Source of the DNA: Streptomyces sp. SirexAA-E
GTDB lineage: Bacteria; Actinomycetota; Actinomycetes; Streptomycetales; Streptomycetaceae
Length of the DNA: 64,000 bases
Direction of reading: 5' to 3'
Assembly (NCBI RefSeq): GCF_000177195.2
Contig: NC_015953.1
Span: 744,001 to 808,000, forward strand
Part shown: piece after piece, positions 7,560 to 16,922 of the stretch
Position numbering within the stretch: position 1 is the stretch's first letter
Layout of the letters: each line of letters opens with the position of its first letter
Program-made: the position numbers and the translations under genes
The notes under the pieces: model-generated
The model's input: the letters and a program-made list of their open reading frames with translations, nothing else
What the model was told of the DNA's origin: nothing
Databases searched by the model: none

Positions 7560-8575
7560 TCGCTCTCCAGCTCTTCATCGGCCTGCTGACGCTGGTCGTG
7601 AACGCTTTCTTCGTCGGCGCGGAGTTCGCCCTGATCTCCGTACGCCGCAGCCAGATCGAACCGGAGGCGGAGGCCGGCGACAAGCGGGCGCGCAGTGTGA
7701 TCTGGGGACTCGAACACGTCTCGGCGCTCCTGGCGGCCGCGCAGCTGGGCATCACGCTCTGCACGTTGGTCCTGGGCATCGTGGCCGAACCCGCCATCGC
7801 CCACCTGCTGGAGCCCGTGTTCGACACGGTGGGTGTGCCGCACGGACTGGTCCACCCGGCCTCGTTCGTGATCGCCCTGGCGCTGGCGACCTATCTGCAC
7901 ATGCTGCTCGGCGAGATGGTGCCGAAGAACATCGCGCTGGCCGAGCCCGCGCGCACCGCACTGCTGCTCGGGCCGCCGCTGGTGGCCCTCTCCAGGGCGC
8001 TGCGCCCAGTGATCTTCGCCATCAACGCGTTCGCCAACGCCCTGCTCAAGCTGTTGCGGGTGGAGACCAGGAGCGAGGTGTCCGCGACCTTCTCCGACGA
8101 CGAACTCGCGCTGCTCGTCAAGGACGCCGGGGACGCCGGACTCGTCGACGACCGCTCCGCGGAGCGGTTGCGGCACGCCCTGGAGCTGGGCCGGCGCCCG
8201 GTGCGTGACGTGCTGCTGCCGATCGACAAGGTGCTGTACACCCGGGTCGGCACGACACCGGAGGAGCTGGAGCGGCTGTCCTGGGAGTCGGGGTTCTCGC
8301 GTTTCCCGGTGATGGACAGCAAGCAGCGGATCCTCGGGTACCTCCATGTGAAGGACGCCCTGGACGCCACTCCCCGGGACGTTCCGTTCCCGGTGTCGGC
8401 GCTGCGCCCGATCGCCCGGGTGCGGGCCACCACCCCCCTCGACGACGTGCTGACGGCGCTGCGCCGGAGCCGTACGCACCTGGCGGTCGTCGTCGACGAC
8501 GACAACCGGCCGACGGGCCTGGTCACGATGGAGGACGTGCTGCGCGAGCTGGTGGGCCGGCACCAGACCCACTGA
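7556..8575 (+). CDS. CNNM/HlyC-family membrane protein (second of a pair)
   Basis: A 339-residue paralogue of the preceding gene, with DUF21 membrane domain (FFVGAEFALISVRRSQIE near residue 20) and a CBS pair (DVLLPIDKVLYT, then VTMEDVLRELVG). It ends right after the second CBS repeat, so the C-terminal CorC/HlyC domain of its partner is missing. The start is ATG 7556 overlapping the partner's stop; the longer frame would lie inside that gene. Tandem unequal pairs of this kind may form hetero-oligomers. Confidence 0.9.
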   Translation: MIALQLFIGLLTLVVNAFFVGAEFALISVRRSQIEPEAEAGDKRARSVIWGLEHVSALLAAAQLGITLCTLVLGIVAEPAIAHLLEPVFDTVGVPHGLVHPASFVIALALATYLHMLLGEMVPKNIALAEPARTALLLGPPLVALSRALRPVIFAINAFANALLKLLRVETRSEVSATFSDDELALLVKDAGDAGLVDDRSAERLRHALELGRRPVRDVLLPIDKVLYTRVGTTPEELERLSWESGFSRFPVMDSKQRILGYLHVKDALDATPRDVPFPVSALRPIARVRATTPLDDVLTALRRSRTHLAVVVDDDNRPTGLVTMEDVLRELVGRHQTH

Positions 8576-8681
8576 CCGGGCACGGCGGCGGGCGTACGGG
8601 CATCCGTTCCGTGACGCGGGCGGGGCCGGGGTCTTCCGGGCCCCCGGTCCCGGCCCGCGTCGCGGTACGATCGCAACCGCC

Positions 8682-9518
8682 ATGGAATTGAATGCCTCCT
8701 ACACCAGTCTCGTCGCGGTCGGTGACTCCTTCACCGAAGGCATGTCGGACCTGCTGCCCGACGGTTCGTACCGCGGCTGGGCCGACGTCCTCGCCTCCCG
8801 GCTCGCGGCCCGGACGCCGGGCTTCCGTTACGCCAATCTCGCGGTGCGCGGCAAGCTCATCGGCCAGATCGTCGACGAGCAGGTACCCGTGGCCGCCGCG
8901 CTGAAGCCGGACGTCGTCACGCTCGTCGGCGGTCTCAACGACACGCTTCGCCCGAAGTGCGACATGGGCATGGTGCGGGGCCGGCTGGAAGAGGCGGTCG
9001 AGCGGCTGGCCCCGGCCTGCGGGACGCTCGTACTGATGCGGAGTCCCGGCCGGAACGGACCGGTGCTGGAGCGCTTCCGCCCCCGGATGGAGGAGCTCTT
9101 CTCCCTGGTGGACGAGCTCGCCGCCCGGCACGGGGCGCTGGTGGTCGATCTCTACGGTGCGCCGTCGCTCGCCGACCCGCGGATGTGGGACGTGGACCGC
9201 CTCCACCTGACGGCCGAGGGGCACCGCCGGGTCGCCGAAGCGGTCTGGCAGACGCTCGGCCTTCCGGCGGAGTGCGACTGGCGTGAGCCGATGCCCGTGA
9301 CACCGCCGGTGCGCTGGGCCACGCGACGGGTGGACGACGTGCGGTTCGCCCGTCAGCACCTGATGCCGTGGATCGGGCGGCGCCTCACGGGCAGGTCGTC
9401 CGGTGACGGGCGGGCGGGAGCCCAGTTCGACGCGGCGCTCGGAACGGCCTTCTGGATCACCCCGGAGGATCTGGACGCCCCCGGGCCCGTGGCGGGCTGG
9501 CGCCGCCTGGACGGCTGA
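8682..9518 (+). CDS. SGNH/GDSL-family hydrolase
   Basis: A 278-residue esterase/lipase-type protein with the nucleophile block VGDSFTEGM (about 13-21), the GLND oxyanion block and the Asp-His pair in DVDRLHLT (about 168-175). No signal peptide is seen, so it probably acts in the cytoplasm; the substrate is not predictable. TACGAT at 8666-8671 is a good -10 box, which puts transcription start a few bases before the ATG. The C-terminal ~70 residues after the hydrolase domain are specific to actinobacterial members. Confidence 0.85.
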   Translation: MELNASYTSLVAVGDSFTEGMSDLLPDGSYRGWADVLASRLAARTPGFRYANLAVRGKLIGQIVDEQVPVAAALKPDVVTLVGGLNDTLRPKCDMGMVRGRLEEAVERLAPACGTLVLMRSPGRNGPVLERFRPRMEELFSLVDELAARHGALVVDLYGAPSLADPRMWDVDRLHLTAEGHRRVAEAVWQTLGLPAECDWREPMPVTPPVRWATRRVDDVRFARQHLMPWIGRRLTGRSSGDGRAGAQFDAALGTAFWITPEDLDAPGPVAGWRRLDG

Positions 9519-9861
9519 CCTCCACCGGTCACCACCGATGCCGGTGGACGTTCCCGGCCGGCGTCAGCACGTGTGGTGTGCGATCGGATCAGACAGGCGG
9601 CCGGGCGCCACGGCCTCGCCGTCGGGCGGCTCCGGCCCTGAGACAGGACACCACCGAGGAACGGCTCGCGGAAGCGGGTCCCGCGGCCCTGCCGACCGAG
9701 GGGGTCCTGCGCCCGGCAGCCGCTCACCGTGCGGCTCCGGAGGTGTCCGGCCCCAGGAGCCCTGACCTGTCAGGGCCGGGCCGGAAGGCCCCGGACCTGG
9801 AGGTTCCTACGTCATCGAGACGGTTCGGAGCCTGTATGGACGACCGGTAAACTCCGGCTAC
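9519..9861. other. Intergenic region upstream of purB
   Basis: No convincing gene is seen on either strand; the open frames lack ribosome sites and look like high-GC shadows. It holds the perfect 18-bp palindrome at 9759-9776 and a TAAACT -10 box at 9848-9853 placed 8 bases before the purB GTG. Confidence 0.6.
9759..9776. promoter_or_regulatory. Perfect palindrome upstream of purB
   Basis: GCCCTGAC and GTCAGGGC are perfect 8-bp arms with a 2-bp centre. The site lies 85 bp before the purB start and about 70 bp before its -10 box. It is too compact for an RNA terminator (2-base loop), so a protein-binding site is more likely. No known regulator of purine genes fits it to my knowledge. Confidence 0.4.
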
Positions 9862-11304
9862 GTGACTGCTGTGTCTGCGAAGCCTCGCATCCCCAATGTC
9901 CTGGCCGGCCGCTATGCCTCTACGGAGCTGGCCGTCCTCTGGTCCCCCGAGCAGAAGGTGAAGCTGGAACGCCGGCTGTGGCTGGCGGTGCTGCGCGCTC
10001 AGAAGGACCTCGGGATCGAGGTACCCGACGCGGCGCTGGCCGACTACGAGCGGGTGGTCGACCAGGTCGACCTCGCCTCGATCGCCGAGCGCGAGAAGAT
10101 CACGCGCCATGACGTGAAGGCCCGGATCGAGGAGTTCAACGCCCTCGCCGGCCATGAGCAGGTGCACAAGGGCATGACGTCCCGGGACCTGACCGAGAAC
10201 GTCGAGCAGTTGCAGATCCGGCTCTCGCTGGAACTGATGCGCGACCGGACGGTGGCGGTGCTGGCGCGTCTCGGCAAACTGGCGGCCGAATACCGCGAGC
10301 TGGTCCTCGCGGGCCGCTCGCACAACGTGGCCGCGCAGGCCACGACGCTGGGCAAGCGCTTCGCGACCGCCGCGGACGAGCTGCTGGTGGGCTACGGGCG
10401 GCTGGAGGACCTGCTGGACCGTTACCCGCTGCGCGGCATCAAGGGTCCCGTGGGTACGGCGCAGGACATGCTGGACCTGCTCGGCGGCGACGCGGACAAG
10501 CTCGCCGACCTGGAGCAGCGCATCGCCGGGCACCTCGGCTTCACACAGTCCTTCACCTCCGTCGGCCAGGTCTACCCCCGTTCGCTCGACTACGACGTCG
10601 TGACGGCGCTGGTGCAGCTGGCCGCCGCGCCCTCGTCGGTCGCCAAGACGATCCGGCTGATGGCCGGGCACGAGCTGGTGACCGAGGGCTTCAAGCCCGG
10701 CCAGGTCGGGTCGTCGGCGATGCCCCACAAGATGAACACCCGCTCCTGTGAGCGTGTGAACGGCCTGATGGTGATCCTGCGCGGTTACGCGTCGATGACG
10801 GGCGAGCTGGCGGGCGACCAGTGGAACGAGGGCGACGTCTCCTGTTCCGTGGTGCGCCGGGTGGCGCTGCCGGACGCCTTCTTCGCGTTCGACGGCCTGC
10901 TGGAGACCTTCCTCACCGTCCTCGACGAGTTCGGCGCGTTTCCCGCCGTCGTGGCGCGCGAGCTGGACCGCTACCTGCCGTTCCTCGCCACGACCAAGGT
11001 GCTGATGGGAGCGGTGCGCGCGGGGGTCGGCCGCGAGGTCGCCCACGAGGCCATCAAGGAGAACGCGGTGGCCTCGGCGCTGGCCATGCGTGAGCAGGGT
11101 GCCGAGCGCAACGAACTGCTGGACAAGCTGGCCGCCGACGCACGTATCCCGCTCGACCGTGCGCAGCTGGACGCGCTGATGGAGGACAAGCTCTCCTTCA
11201 CCGGTGCGGCCGGCGACCAGGTCACCGCGCTGGTGGCCAGGATCGAGAAGATCGCCGAGCAGTATCCGGAAGCCGCCGGTTACATCCCGGGCTCCATCCT
11301 CTGA
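9862..11304 (+). CDS. purB: adenylosuccinate lyase
   Basis: PurB performs two fumarate-releasing steps in purine synthesis: SAICAR to AICAR and adenylosuccinate to AMP. The 480-residue product has the fumarase/aspartase-superfamily signature GSSAMPHKMN (about 283-292), carrying the flexible catalytic loop, and the TSRDLTEN block. The start is GTG 9862, with TAAACT at 9848-9853 giving a likely leaderless mRNA. It stands apart from other pur genes, as is usual in Streptomyces, and is followed 20 bp later by mug. Confidence 0.96.
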   Translation: MTAVSAKPRIPNVLAGRYASTELAVLWSPEQKVKLERRLWLAVLRAQKDLGIEVPDAALADYERVVDQVDLASIAEREKITRHDVKARIEEFNALAGHEQVHKGMTSRDLTENVEQLQIRLSLELMRDRTVAVLARLGKLAAEYRELVLAGRSHNVAAQATTLGKRFATAADELLVGYGRLEDLLDRYPLRGIKGPVGTAQDMLDLLGGDADKLADLEQRIAGHLGFTQSFTSVGQVYPRSLDYDVVTALVQLAAAPSSVAKTIRLMAGHELVTEGFKPGQVGSSAMPHKMNTRSCERVNGLMVILRGYASMTGELAGDQWNEGDVSCSVVRRVALPDAFFAFDGLLETFLTVLDEFGAFPAVVARELDRYLPFLATTKVLMGAVRAGVGREVAHEAIKENAVASALAMREQGAERNELLDKLAADARIPLDRAQLDALMEDKLSFTGAAGDQVTALVARIEKIAEQYPEAAGYIPGSIL

Positions 11305-11324
11305 CGGCCACTTCCCACTGCCCG

Positions 11325-11900
11325 ATGACACCCGAGGAGCTCCAGGCCGCCCGTGACCGCGTCGTGCCCGACGTGGTCACGGGCGGCCTGCGCGTGCTGT
11401 TCTGCGGTATCAACCCGAGCCTGACGACGGCCGTGACGGGGCACCACTTCGCCCATCCCGGCAATCGGTTCTGGCCGGTCCTTCACCTGTCGGGCTTCAC
11501 CCCTCGTCGATTGCAACCGTCGGAGCAGAGCGAGCTGCTGGGCTACGGGCTGGGCATCACCAACGTGGTGGCCAGGGCCACGGCCCGGGCGGACGAGCTG
11601 AGCACCGACGAATACCGCGCGGGCGGGGAGGCTCTGTCGGCGAAGGTGGCGGAGCTGGGGCCGCTCTGGCTCGCCGTCGTCGGTGTCACCGCCTACCGCA
11701 CGGCCTTCGGTGAACGCCGTGCCCGCATCGGCCCCCAGGAGCGCACCGTCGGTGGTGCCCGGGTCTGGGCGCTGCCCAATCCCAGTGGTCTCAACGCTGG
11801 TTGGACGGTGACGACGATGGCGGCCGAGTACGCCCGGCTGCGGGCGGCCGTCGATCAGGGAGCAGGCCCGTCCGCGTATGACATGAGACGTGAGGCATAA
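11325..11900 (+). CDS. mug: G/U mismatch-specific uracil-DNA glycosylase
   Basis: Mug removes uracil or ethenocytosine opposite guanine as the first step of base excision repair. The 191-residue protein shows the family motif FCGINPSL (about 26-33, equivalent of GINPG) and PNPSGLNA (about 147-154, equivalent of the minor-groove wedge NPSGLS). The spacing of 20 bp from purB suggests co-transcription. A second uracil glycosylase, ung, lies at 61288-61977. Confidence 0.92.
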   Translation: MTPEELQAARDRVVPDVVTGGLRVLFCGINPSLTTAVTGHHFAHPGNRFWPVLHLSGFTPRRLQPSEQSELLGYGLGITNVVARATARADELSTDEYRAGGEALSAKVAELGPLWLAVVGVTAYRTAFGERRARIGPQERTVGGARVWALPNPSGLNAGWTVTTMAAEYARLRAAVDQGAGPSAYDMRREA

Positions 11901-12244
11901 GGCGTAGGGGGGAGGGCGTAGGAGCGCAGCCGGAGCCGCCGTTCGATCCTGGCTGCGGGCCGCCTTTCGTGCGGTCGGGTCTGCCCCGTCGTCCTGGCGC
12001 CGAGCGGCACCGCCGGCGCGGATGCCACGCACACACGCGCCGCGCTCCGGCTCTTCGCGCAGCACGCGCCCCCGCTTGGACCATCCCGACCGTCACAGCC
12101 GTCGGCGTCGGCCGCCGGCGTGGCCATCCCTGCGGACGCCGCCGTCCCGCCCTGCGCGGCGCGTCCCGACCGTCGCGGCACCTGCCGGCCGTTGGGGCGC
12201 CTGTTAGCCGTGGTGGCGCATGCCAGCCGTCGTGGCCGGGACGG
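11901..12244. other. Intergenic region without recognisable gene
   Basis: This 344-bp stretch lies between the ends of two converging genes. Open frames are present on both strands but are rich in Arg, Pro and Ala with no start signal, as expected of shadows. Short imperfect direct repeats occur (GGCGTAGG near 11900-11920; AGCCGTGGTGG and AGCCGTCGTGG near 12205-12235). I see nothing else. Confidence 0.5.
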
Positions 12245-12682
12245 TCAGGGAGGGTCGACGGCCGTCACCAGGACGCTCAGATCGCAGCCGGGCCCGTCGC
12301 GCTCGAGGTGGAGTGACACAGCTATCCACCGGTCGTCGACCCGCCACAGCGGAAGGTATTCGCAGCCGGCGACGGAGTCGGCCCAGGGCTCCGCCACCTC
12401 CTCCCCCGCGAGCATGCGCTCCTGCGCGCTCCACAGGCTGATGACCTGGGGCTCGCCCCATCGCAGAGTGAGCAGGGTGATCAAGGCGTCGTGCTCCGCC
12501 TGGCATTGCGCCCGCCGTTCCATGTGGTCCCCCTCGTCGCCGGACCACAGCACCTCCTCCCCGTACAGGTGGACGGTGTGGAACCCGGGCCCGCTGACTC
12601 CCGAGCCCGACACGGTACGCACCGAGGGGAATTCCCGGGAGCGCATTCCGTCGATGAGGCGAAGGTGATGTGCGGTGGTCAT
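12245..12682 (-). CDS. Hypothetical protein
   Basis: A 145-residue soluble protein with normal Streptomyces codon use, starting MTTAHHLRLIDGMRS and containing three to four Trp-bearing segments (EEVLWSGDEGD, LRWGEPQVISLW, LPLWRVDDRWIAV). I do not recognise a domain. The regular alternation of polar and hydrophobic stretches suggests a small alpha/beta protein. It stands alone, with convergent mug on one side and the ABC operon end 189 bp away on the other. Confidence 0.65.
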   Translation of the reverse strand: MTTAHHLRLIDGMRSREFPSVRTVSGSGVSGPGFHTVHLYGEEVLWSGDEGDHMERRAQCQAEHDALITLLTLRWGEPQVISLWSAQERMLAGEEVAEPWADSVAGCEYLPLWRVDDRWIAVSLHLERDGPGCDLSVLVTAVDPP

Positions 12683-12871
12683 ACCGTCAGTAAACCGCCT
12701 CCCACTGACACATGGGCTTCGCCCCCGTCCCCGCCGACGCCCAGCCGACCGGAGCCGTCTGGCTGCGGCGGTGCGCCTCGACCGCCGGTGCCACAGTGGC
12801 CGTTCGGACCACGGTTCCCGCCAGGCGGCCCCGAGCGAACGGTGGTTCCGGGCGGTGGCCCCGACGACTCG

Positions 12872-13615
12872 TCAGGCGTCCCTCGTGCTCACGGCCCACC
12901 AGCCGGCCAGCAGGGCGAGCCCCGCCCATCCCGCTGTCACAGCAAGTCCCGTCCAGGGGCCGAGGCTTCCGTCCTGCGCCTGGTGGAGGATCAGCTGTCC
13001 GGCTCGGTCCGGCAGATACTCGGCCGCCCCGCCGGCGATGTCCCCGACGACGAAGGACACGATCAGGACGAACGGGACCAGCAACGAAAGCACGGCGACC
13101 GCGCTGCGCAACAGCGCTGTCAGCCCCGACGCCAGCAGGGTCATCAGGGCGAGATAGATGCCGCCCCCTATGACCGCACGCATGGCTCCCGGCTCCCCCA
13201 GGCCGATCGCGTACTCCCCCATGAACAGCTGTCCGAAGACGAAGGTGCTCAGGCTGGTGACCGATCCGACGACCAGGGCGAGCGTGCCGATCACCGCCAT
13301 CTTGGCCGTGTAGAAGAGACCCCGGCGCGGGACGGCCGAGAGTGATATCCGCAGCGCGCCGTTGAGGAACTCGGACGACACGGCGGTGGCGCCGAAGCTC
13401 ATGGCCGCGATCTGGCCGAAGTTGAGCGCGTAGAAGGCGGAGAAGACCGGGTCATGGCCCGGGGCGTCCGCCTCCGCCTGCCCCACGGTCGAGAACGTGA
13501 GCAGAGTGACGAGCAGAGTCGCGGCGAAAACGGCTATGAGAGAACCGGAGACCGACCGCACGGATCTGATCTTGATCCACTCGGAGCGCAGTACGGCAGT
13601 CGTCGACATCGTCAC
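12872..13615 (-). CDS. ABC-2 type transporter permease
   Basis: A 247-residue membrane protein with six hydrophobic segments, opening with the cytoplasmic LRSEWIKIRSVRS block typical of Streptomyces ABC-2 permeases. It starts 4 bases after the ATPase gene ends and forms an exporter with it. The substrate cannot be read from sequence; adjacency to a NarL-type two-component system suggests export of an antibiotic or cell-envelope-active compound. An internal ATG at 13609 (MSTTAV) is an equally good start. Confidence 0.9.
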   Translation of the reverse strand: MTMSTTAVLRSEWIKIRSVRSVSGSLIAVFAATLLVTLLTFSTVGQAEADAPGHDPVFSAFYALNFGQIAAMSFGATAVSSEFLNGALRISLSAVPRRGLFYTAKMAVIGTLALVVGSVTSLSTFVFGQLFMGEYAIGLGEPGAMRAVIGGGIYLALMTLLASGLTALLRSAVAVLSLLVPFVLIVSFVVGDIAGGAAEYLPDRAGQLILHQAQDGSLGPWTGLAVTAGWAGLALLAGWWAVSTRDA

Positions 13616-13619
13616 GGGA

Positions 13620-14558
13620 TCAGTCCTCCGGGGTGTCGTGGGTCGGCTGTGCGGCGAAGGGGGCTTCGTTCGCCGTGAGGGCGAGATAGGCCTGTTCCAA
13701 GGTCGGTCTCCGGTCGGTGAGTGCGAGCAGAGGTATGCCCTCGGCGGCGGCCAGGGCGCCGACTTCCTCCGCTCCGGCTTCGTCGACCGTCCACCAGCCG
13801 TCTCTGTCCCTGCCCTCCACCGCCGTGTATCCCCGGCGGGCCAAGGCCTGGCGGAGCAGCGCGGGTTCGGTGGTACGGAGGCGGGCTCCGGCCCGGCTCC
13901 GGAATTCCAGGAACTCCCGAGTCGGCAGATCGACGAGGAGTCGGCCCTTGCCGAGGACGATCAGGTGGTCGGCGAACGAGGAGGTCTCGTTCATCAGATG
14001 GCTGGAGACCAGGACCGTGCGCCCTTCCCCGGCCAGCTTCCGCATCAGTTCGCGTATCCAGACGATGCCTTCGGGGTCCAGCCCGTTGGACGGCTCGTCC
14101 AGCATCACGACACCCGGGTCGCCGAGCAGCGCCGCCGCGATTCCCAGCCTCTGACGCATGCCGAGGGAGAAGGTCTTGATACACCGACCGCCGACCGGCC
14201 CGAGGCCGGTTTGCTCGATCATCTCCTCCACTCTGCTGCGGCCTATGCCGTTACTCGTGGCCAGCGCCGTCAAGTGGTCGCGTGCCGTCCGCGAGCCGTG
14301 TGCCGCCTGAGGGTCGAGCAGGGCGCCGACGCTGAGCAGGGGGTTGCCGAGGCGGGCGTAGGCCTGCCCGCCGAGCGTGGCGCTGCCGGCGGTGGGCCTG
14401 TCCAGTCCGAGGACGAGACGCATGGTGGTGGACTTTCCCGCGCCGTTCGGCCCGAGGAAGCCGGTCACACGGCCGGGCCGCACGCTGAACGTGAGGGTGT
14501 CCACGGCTCGGGTCGGCCCGTAGTCCTTGGTGAGTTCGTGGACGTCGATGCTGGTCAT
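13620..14558 (-). CDS. ABC transporter ATP-binding protein
   Basis: A 312-residue ATPase of the drug-exporter (DrrA-like) class: Walker A GPNGAGKST (36-44), signature FSLGMRQRL and Walker B VVMLDEPSNGLDP. The ~100 residues after the nucleotide-binding domain are the usual C-terminal extension. It is the first gene of the operon with the downstream permease and is divergent from the histidine kinase at 14659, with 100 bp between the starts. Confidence 0.92.
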   Translation of the reverse strand: MTSIDVHELTKDYGPTRAVDTLTFSVRPGRVTGFLGPNGAGKSTTMRLVLGLDRPTAGSATLGGQAYARLGNPLLSVGALLDPQAAHGSRTARDHLTALATSNGIGRSRVEEMIEQTGLGPVGGRCIKTFSLGMRQRLGIAAALLGDPGVVMLDEPSNGLDPEGIVWIRELMRKLAGEGRTVLVSSHLMNETSSFADHLIVLGKGRLLVDLPTREFLEFRSRAGARLRTTEPALLRQALARRGYTAVEGRDRDGWWTVDEAGAEEVGALAAAEGIPLLALTDRRPTLEQAYLALTANEAPFAAQPTHDTPED

Positions 14559-14658
14559 GACCTCAGACTGGCGGCCTGCCCCTACCCGGCACCTCCCCCG
14601 CCGGAGTGGACCGTCTCCCTCTCACGGGGGAGCCGTGCGCCACCCCCACGCTGGCACG

Positions 14659-15840
14659 ATGGCCCGCATGCGCCGCATCCTCAGACCGCTGGCCCTCCCG
14701 GCCACGTACAGCCGCTGGCTGCATCTGCTCATTCCGGGCACGGCCGTCAGCGTGTGGCTGTTCATCAACATGGACACGCCATGGGTGCCCATGGTCGTAG
14801 CCGTGCCCGTCGGCCTGATTCCCGCAGTGCGGCTCGCCGAGGGGGTCCAGGCGCAGCACCTCCTCAGGCCCGAGGAGCGCGGACACCCGGGGGCCGCGAT
14901 CTCCACCGCTCCGTCCGCGACGTGGAGCGACCGCTGGCGCACGGTGGTCTGGCTGGAGGTGCGGCTGCTCCTCACCGCGGCGGTCGGCTTCGCGACGGTC
15001 TTCCTCTCGGCGACCACCGTGGATCTGGTCCGGGGTGCGCTCGGTTCGCAGCCGAGCGACGAGTGGCTGGCTCGCGGGATCCAGGCAGGCTGGTGGTGCG
15101 CTCCCCTCGCACTCGTGCCGATCGTCCTGCTGCTCTGCGTCGTCGTGGCGGGCGGGGATCTCGTCACCGCCGTCGCCCGTCAGCTGCTGGGGCCGTCCGC
15201 GACGGAGCGGATGACCGCCTTGGAGGAGCGCACCGAGCGCCTCCTCGAGCGCAACCGGATGGCGCGCGAGCTCCACGACTCGATCGGACACGCGCTCACC
15301 ATCGCGGTGGTACAGGCCGGCGCCGCCCGGGCGGCGGGCGACGCGGTGTTCACGGCCCGGGCGTTGGCGGCCATCGAGGAGACCGGCCGCCACGCGCTGG
15401 ACGACCTGGAGAGAGTCCTGAAGGTGTTGCGGGAATCCGACTCGCCCGTCTCGGCACGCCCGACCCTGGCCGAGGCGGACCGCTTGCTGGATTCGGCCCG
15501 TGATTCCGGGGCCGACGTCGACGCGGAGGTGTCCGGGGCTCTGACACTGGTTCCCGGGCCGGTGTCCCGTGAGGGGTACCGCATTCTTCAGGAGGCTCTC
15601 ACCAATGTGCTGCGTCACGCCGGCTCCGTTCCCGTGCGGGTGAGAATCGGCGTCGCGGGCGGGTGGCTGGAGCTGGAGATCGTCAATCCCCTGCCTGCTT
15701 CGGTGCGGGGCTCGGGCGGCGGCAGCGGCCTGCGGGGCATCCGAGAGCGGGCAGCCCTGTTGGGGGGCAGCTCCGAGGCGGGTCCACGCGAAGGACAGTG
15801 GACGGTGCGGGTGAAGCTCCCGCTCGACCGCATACGCTGA
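14659..15840 (+). CDS. Two-component sensor histidine kinase (NarL-type, HisKA_3)
   Basis: A 393-residue membrane kinase with four hydrophobic segments in the first ~180 residues, then a HisKA_3 domain (MARELHDSIGHAL; phospho-acceptor His about 206) and an HATPase_c domain (ILQEALTNVLRHA and GSGLRGIRERA). The ATG at 14659 is chosen because the conserved protein starts MARMRRILRPL; the longer ORF runs into the divergent gene's promoter. Its short extracytoplasmic loops suggest sensing within the membrane. It ends 4 bases before its response regulator. Confidence 0.92.
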   Translation: MARMRRILRPLALPATYSRWLHLLIPGTAVSVWLFINMDTPWVPMVVAVPVGLIPAVRLAEGVQAQHLLRPEERGHPGAAISTAPSATWSDRWRTVVWLEVRLLLTAAVGFATVFLSATTVDLVRGALGSQPSDEWLARGIQAGWWCAPLALVPIVLLLCVVVAGGDLVTAVARQLLGPSATERMTALEERTERLLERNRMARELHDSIGHALTIAVVQAGAARAAGDAVFTARALAAIEETGRHALDDLERVLKVLRESDSPVSARPTLAEADRLLDSARDSGADVDAEVSGALTLVPGPVSREGYRILQEALTNVLRHAGSVPVRVRIGVAGGWLELEIVNPLPASVRGSGGGSGLRGIRERAALLGGSSEAGPREGQWTVRVKLPLDRIR

Positions 15841-15844
15841 CCTG

Positions 15845-16495
15845 ATGGCGGTCTCCGTTCTTCTGGTCGACGACGAACCTCTGGTGCGTGCGGGACTGCG
15901 CGCGGTCCTGGAGGCTCAGCAGGACATCGAGGTGGTGGGTGAGGCTGCCGACGGAGCGGCTGTCATCCCCTTGGTACGCCGACTGACGCCTGACGTCATC
16001 GCGATGGATGTGCGCATGCCGTTGATGGACGGGATCGAGGCGACGCGAGCGGTGCTGCGTGCCGTACCCCAGCCGCCGAAGATCCTCGTGGTGACGACCT
16101 TCGAGAACGACGAGTACGTGTACGAGGCGTTGCGGGCCGGTGCCGACGGTTTCCTCCTCAAGCGGGCCCGGCCCGCCGAGATCGTCCACGCGGTGCGGCT
16201 GGTGGCGTCGGGAGAGTCGCTGCTGTTCCCGGCGGCCGTCCGGCAGCTCGCCGCCGAGTACGGCACGAGCGAGGCCAGGGCCGCTATGGATCGAGCGGCG
16301 CTCACCGAGCGCGAGTCCGCGGTGCTCCGGCTGATGGCACGAGGGCTGTCCAACGCGGAGATCGCCGCCGAACTGGTCGTCGGCGTGCAGACGGTGAAGA
16401 CCCACGTCAGCGCCGTACTGGCCAAGCTGGGCGCCAGGGACCGCACCCAGGCGGTGATCGCCGCCTACGAGTCCGGCTTCGTGGCGCCGCGCTGA
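15845..16495 (+). CDS. LuxR/NarL-family response regulator
   Basis: A 216-residue regulator with a receiver domain (acidic pair D9-D10, phospho-acceptor Asp 55 in AMDVRMPLMDG, Lys in LKRARP) and a C-terminal LuxR helix-turn-helix (LTERESAVLRLMARGLSNAEIAAEL through VKTHVSAVLAKL). It is co-transcribed with the kinase. The likely target is the divergent ABC exporter operon at 12872-14558. Confidence 0.94.
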   Translation: MAVSVLLVDDEPLVRAGLRAVLEAQQDIEVVGEAADGAAVIPLVRRLTPDVIAMDVRMPLMDGIEATRAVLRAVPQPPKILVVTTFENDEYVYEALRAGADGFLLKRARPAEIVHAVRLVASGESLLFPAAVRQLAAEYGTSEARAAMDRAALTERESAVLRLMARGLSNAEIAAELVVGVQTVKTHVSAVLAKLGARDRTQAVIAAYESGFVAPR

Positions 16496-16922
16496 CGAGG
16501 GGCGCCCTCCGCTCCGCCTTCCGGGTTTCCCCCGCAGCGGTGACCGCGTGGCCCTGGGCGATCACCTGAGGCCGGACAGGCGACGCGGCACCCGGGCCGA
16601 CTGCCCGGAGCAGCCCGGCCCGGGGCCGTTGCCGGGGCCGGCGGCCGGGAGCGCTCGCGGGCAGTTGCCGGACCGGTCCCTCTGCCCCTACCCCCCGCAC
16701 CGAGCCGCCCTGCGCGGACCCTCGTCCAGTCCTTCCGCCCGGTCCCCGTACACAACACCGGCAGGCTTCCCATGGTGCTCCGGGGCACCCCGGACGGCGT
16801 ACCGGACCGCCTCGCGGAAGCGGCCAAGGTCACCTCTCGATACCGGCTTCCGGGGTCTGTCGCTCCGGGGCGGGGCAGCGAGTACGATCCGCAGACACGC
16901 GCACGACCTGGGAGGACACACG
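16496..16922. other. Intergenic region upstream of the ROK gene
   Basis: About 430 bp without a recognisable gene. A long in-frame extension of the ROK ORF crosses it but is Arg/Pro-rich and not ROK-like, so it is not taken as coding. TACGAT at 16883-16888 is a fair -10 box for the ROK gene, and GGGAGGA at 16910-16916 is its ribosome site. Confidence 0.55.
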
